This document shows, in pieces, positions 52,514-64,000 of a DNA stretch of 64,000 bases. Numbering within the stretch: the first letter of the stretch is position 1; every line of letters begins with the position of its first letter. The notes beneath the pieces are model-generated. The model saw nothing but the letters and a program-made list of their open reading frames with translations, had not been told where the DNA came from and did not search any database. This stretch comes from Amorphochlora amoebiformis. Taxonomy: Eukaryota > Cercozoa > Chlorarachniophyceae. Made by a program: the position numbers and the translations under genes. The DNA lies in assembly GCA_054601695.1 (NCBI GenBank), contig BAAHQB010000276.1:124001-188000 (forward strand). The letters run 5' to 3'.

Positions 52514-52551
<38 letters not shown>

Positions 52552-52639
52552 ATATACATATATATATATACATATACATATATATATATATATATATGCA
52601 TATATAAATATACAAATATATATATATATATATATATAA

Positions 52640-52678
<39 letters not shown>

Positions 52679-52747
52679 GTGTATATCGTAAATTAAAAAC
52701 ACTTCGACCAAAAACTATATTTTAACTTATATATAAATACATATATA

Positions 52748-52824
<77 letters not shown>

Positions 52825-52828
52825 CACG

Positions 52829-52869
<41 letters not shown>

Positions 52870-52940
52870 GTTTTCGTAAGCGATATACATAATAATAAAA
52901 TACATATATATATATATATATATATATATGCTTGCATACA

Positions 52941-52985
<45 letters not shown>

Positions 52986-53161
52986 ATATGTATATGTGTA
53001 TATGTATGTATATATATGTATTTATAAAATATATATATATATATTTATATGTGTGTGTATATATATATGTATTATCATATATATATGTATATATATGTAT
53101 ATACACATATATACACATATATATATATATATATAACGTAAATGATATAAGATATATATAT

Positions 53162-53200
<39 letters not shown>

Positions 53201-53250
53201 GAACCTTCTATCGAGAAAACTCTCACTCAATGCTCGAGCCCGGGGCTTGC
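52279..53250 (-). CDS. Candidate 5' exons of gene E
   Basis: Two islands, 53205-53250 and 52279-52324, are open on the minus strand, join in phase (phase 2 to one-base start) and have AG/GT edges: CTAG|GC and GAAG|GTTC, then AAAG|GTTA and AAAG|GTAATA. They encode [15 protein letters not shown] followed by [15 protein letters not shown] and end in phase 0, which fits the phase-0 start of the 51154 exon. They could be N-terminal exons of the nucleotidyltransferase or a separate small gene. No start codon was found. Confidence 0.4.
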
Positions 53251-53456
53251 CTAGGGTTAGGGTTACGGTTAGGGTTAGGGTTAGGGTTAGGGTTAGGGTT
53301 AGGGTTAGGGTTAGGTTTAGGTTTGGTTTTACGTTTATAGTAAGGTCAATAGTATGTAGATATATATATATATATATATATATACATATGATATATATAT
53401 ATATGTATGGTAATAGAGTATATCTTATAAATATATGGCAATGGAATATATATACA

Positions 53457-53530
<74 letters not shown>

Positions 53531-53571
53531 TCTTATATTATCTTATATGTGAAAAAATAACAATGTATATC

Positions 53572-53609
<38 letters not shown>

Positions 53610-53675
53610 TATACGTATATAAAAATTATTATCTATATATTATATATATATATTATATATATATATATATATATG

Positions 53676-53740
<65 letters not shown>

Positions 53741-54224
53741 CTACTACTACTACTCACATTTAACATATAAATATACAGAAACATTCACAAATACATACTA
53801 ATAATTACCATCATTCTCAACCTCCAACTTCCCCCCCCCCCCCCTCCCGATGACCCCCCATTGAGTCCCGGGATTCCTCACACCAATCCCGGGATTCTCG
53901 GACTTAATTCCGGGATTCGTTGAAGCGGTCGGAGAGTTTGCAGAGTTTGATTTGGGGTTTGGGTTAGGTTTGGAGATGGTGGGTTTGAGAGGGTCGGGTG
54001 TTGTCGAGCTAGGGTTAGGGTTAGGGTTAGGGTTAGGGTTAGGGTTAGGGTTAGGGTTGTATGTGAAAATGTGTTGTGGTTTGTCTGTACATATGTACGT
54101 ATATATGTATATATATTGTTATATATATAATGTGAAATATATCTACAAAACACTATATTGGGATAGACGTAGGCCTGACTATATGTATATATGTATATAC
54201 AAAAGTATGTATATATATGTATGC

Positions 54225-54264
<40 letters not shown>

Positions 54265-54289
54265 TATTATGTTATATATATATATCACC

Positions 54290-55090
<801 letters not shown>

Positions 55091-55102
55091 AACCCTTCAT
55101 AT

Positions 55103-55264
<162 letters not shown>

Positions 55265-55284
55265 GACATTATACGAGCTATACT

Positions 55285-61998
<6,714 letters not shown>

Positions 61999-62612
61999 CT
62001 AGGATAGTGTTATTTTTAGGGCTAGGGTTAAGATTAGGGTTAGGATTAGGGTTAGGGTTAGGGTTAGGGTTAGAGCTAGGGTTAAGACTAGGGTTAGGGT
62101 TAGGGTTAGGGTTAGGGTTAGAGGGTTAGAGTTACAGTTAGGTTCAGGATCCATAAGGCGTAAGGTTAGGGTTAGGTTTAGGGTTAGGGTTAGGGTTAGG
62201 GTTAGGGTTAGGGTTAGGGTCTATGAGGTTATGTTAAGGTTAGGGTTAGAATTGCCGTTACGGTTAGCGTCAGTGTCTATCATGTCATTTTAAGGCGTTG
62301 TAGGGTTAGGGTTAGGGTTAGGGTTAGGGTTAGGGTTAGGGTGAGAGTTGTGATTAGGGTCTATGGTCTTACGTCAAGGCGCGTTAGGATAGGGTTAAGG
62401 TTAGGTTTAGGATTGGAGTTAAGCTCAGGATCTGAGGTAATACGCAAAGACGTTAGGTTACTGCTACGGTTAGGGTTAGGGTTAGGGTTAGGATTAGGGT
62501 ATGGTCTAACCCTAACCCTAACCCTAACCCTACCCTGGTTGTTGTGGTTAGTGTTGGGGTCAGTTTTAGGGTTAGGGTTAGGGTTAGGGTTAGGGTTAGG
62601 GTTATTTGATGC

Positions 62613-62673
62613 CTGGAGAAGTATGTTGTGGAACTGACTTGGGCTCCAGCTTGTATTTAGAGGTTCTATGTGT

Positions 62674-62752
<79 letters not shown>

Positions 62753-62812
62753 CATATGTATGTATGTTGAAGGTTATATATAAATATATATTTATTATAC
62801 ATATATGAATAT

Positions 62813-62865
<53 letters not shown>

Positions 62866-62963
62866 GCTTATATATATATATATATCACTTATATGAACAT
62901 ATATATATATATATCACTTATATGAATATATATATATATATATGTAATAAATAATATGATACG

Positions 62964-63038
<75 letters not shown>

Positions 63039-63042
63039 AGTA

Positions 63043-63079
<37 letters not shown>

Positions 63080-63147
63080 GTATACTTGTATCATATACAC
63101 ATATCTATAAATAACTTATCCTCAAGCTATCTCGGAGACAGCTTCGC

Positions 63148-63244
<97 letters not shown>

Positions 63245-63251
63245 GATACAT

Positions 63252-63308
<57 letters not shown>

Positions 63309-63369
63309 TACATATCCGCAAAATCTATAAATAACATATCTTCAAGCGATCTGGGAGATAGCTTCGCAC

Positions 63370-63429
<60 letters not shown>

Positions 63430-63958
63430 GATACATATCCACATATCCATAAGTAACATACCCTCAAGAAATCTCGGAGATAGCCTCGCAGAGTAAACGC
63501 TAACGGGTTAGCATTAGGGTTAGTATTAGGGTTACGGCTAAGATGTTAGGGTTAGGGTTTGGGTTAAGGTTAGTGTTAGCTTAAGGTTAGGGTTAGGGTT
63601 AGGGTTAGGGTTAGGGTTAGGGTTAGGGTTAGGGTTAGTGTTATGGGTGGGTTATAGTTAGCGTTAGGGTTAGGATTAGGGTTAGTATTAGGATTTGGCT
63701 GTTATCTAGAGCTTCGTTGGGGTTAGGGTTAGGGTTAGAGTTAGGGTTAGGGTTAGGGTTAGCATTTAATATTAGGGTTAGGGTTAGTGTTATGGGTGGG
63801 TTATAGTTAGTGTTAGGGTTAGGATTAGGTTAGGATTTGGCTGTTATCTAGAGCTTCGTTGGGGTTAGGTTTAGGGTTAGGGTTAGGGGTAGGGTTAGGG
63901 TTAGGGTTAGGTTTAGTAACCTAGAGCTTCGTTCCGGTGTTCCTGGACTTTGCTGATA
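62613..63958 (-). CDS. Gene G: 3' part of a gene entering from the right
   Basis: Three islands join in phase on the minus strand: 63921-63958 ([12 protein letters not shown]), 63462-63499 ([12 protein letters not shown]) and, tentatively, 62613-62649 ([10 protein letters not shown], ending before GC rather than GT). Edges read GGCAG|, CTCTAG|GTTACT, GTTAG| and GAGG|GTATGT. Partial copies of the first two exons lie downstream of each, as in the other genes. No start, stop or family assignment is possible here. Confidence 0.35.
63510..63915 (-). repeat. Telomere-type array at the right edge
   Basis: TTAGGG with two near-identical segments of about 150 bp (63646-63720 and 63795-63862) that each end in GGATTTGGCTGTTATCTAGAGCTTCG. 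The final block is a 3' copy of the 63921-63958 exon. Confidence 0.8.
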
Positions 63959-64000
63959 CTGCCAGAGTTAGATATATTTATATATATTATGTATGTATAT

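Noticed and set aside
62341-62687. ORFs on both strands in the 62.3-62.7 kb array
   Set aside because: Mostly telomere-repeat translation; only 62613-62649 is kept as a tentative exon.

Overview
The window is eukaryotic nuclear DNA with an extreme intron landscape. Most of the 64 kb is (AT)n/(TA)n microsatellite, interrupted by short interstitial telomere-type arrays (TTAGGG/CCCTAA), purine tracts and minisatellites. Inside this background lie hundreds of short unique islands, mostly 20-90 bp. Many begin after AG and end before GT (rarely GC), keep an open frame, and join in phase to their neighbours: they are exons. The long repeat-encoded ORFs ([24 protein letters not shown]) are not genes. 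TTAGGG-type repeats, GT-AG introns and the protein families point to a microbial eukaryote or protist. I cannot name it; a rhizarian with a highly repetitive genome is one untested possibility.

Layout. (A) A plus-strand gene of unknown function, about 0.29-10.35 kb, at least 16 exons. (B) A minus-strand NADPH:quinone oxidoreductase-like gene, 24.36-11.68 kb, 15 exons, complete 330-residue frame. (C) A plus-strand gene with unusually large exons, 25.1-27.6 kb. (D) A minus-strand gene, 46.65-30.55 kb, about 25 exons, for a putative RNA-binding protein with a winged-helix-like segment and a Gly/Tyr/Gln-rich tail. (E) A minus-strand PAP/OAS1-type nucleotidyltransferase, 51.15-46.76 kb, probably with more 5' exons up to 53.25 kb. 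(F) A minus-strand coiled-coil/basic protein, 62.0-55.29 kb. (G) The end of another minus-strand gene at 62.6-63.96 kb. Intergenic stretches are 10.4-11.6, 24.4-25.1, 27.6-30.5 and about 53.3-55.2 kb.

Two architectural rules stand out. First, exon edges are tandemly amplified into the adjacent introns with a fixed polarity: copies upstream of an exon carry its 5' half and acceptor, copies downstream carry its 3' half and donor. Second, the telomere-type arrays follow transcription: almost all read CCCTAA on the sense strand, and they often abut splice sites directly (donor GTAACCC, acceptor CCCTAG). With (AT)n introns that are self-complementary, this suggests an intron-building process based on simple-repeat expansion.

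Exon models were made by eye from frame, splice signals and phase. Genes B and E are anchored by family similarity; the others rest on internal consistency and should be checked with RNA data.
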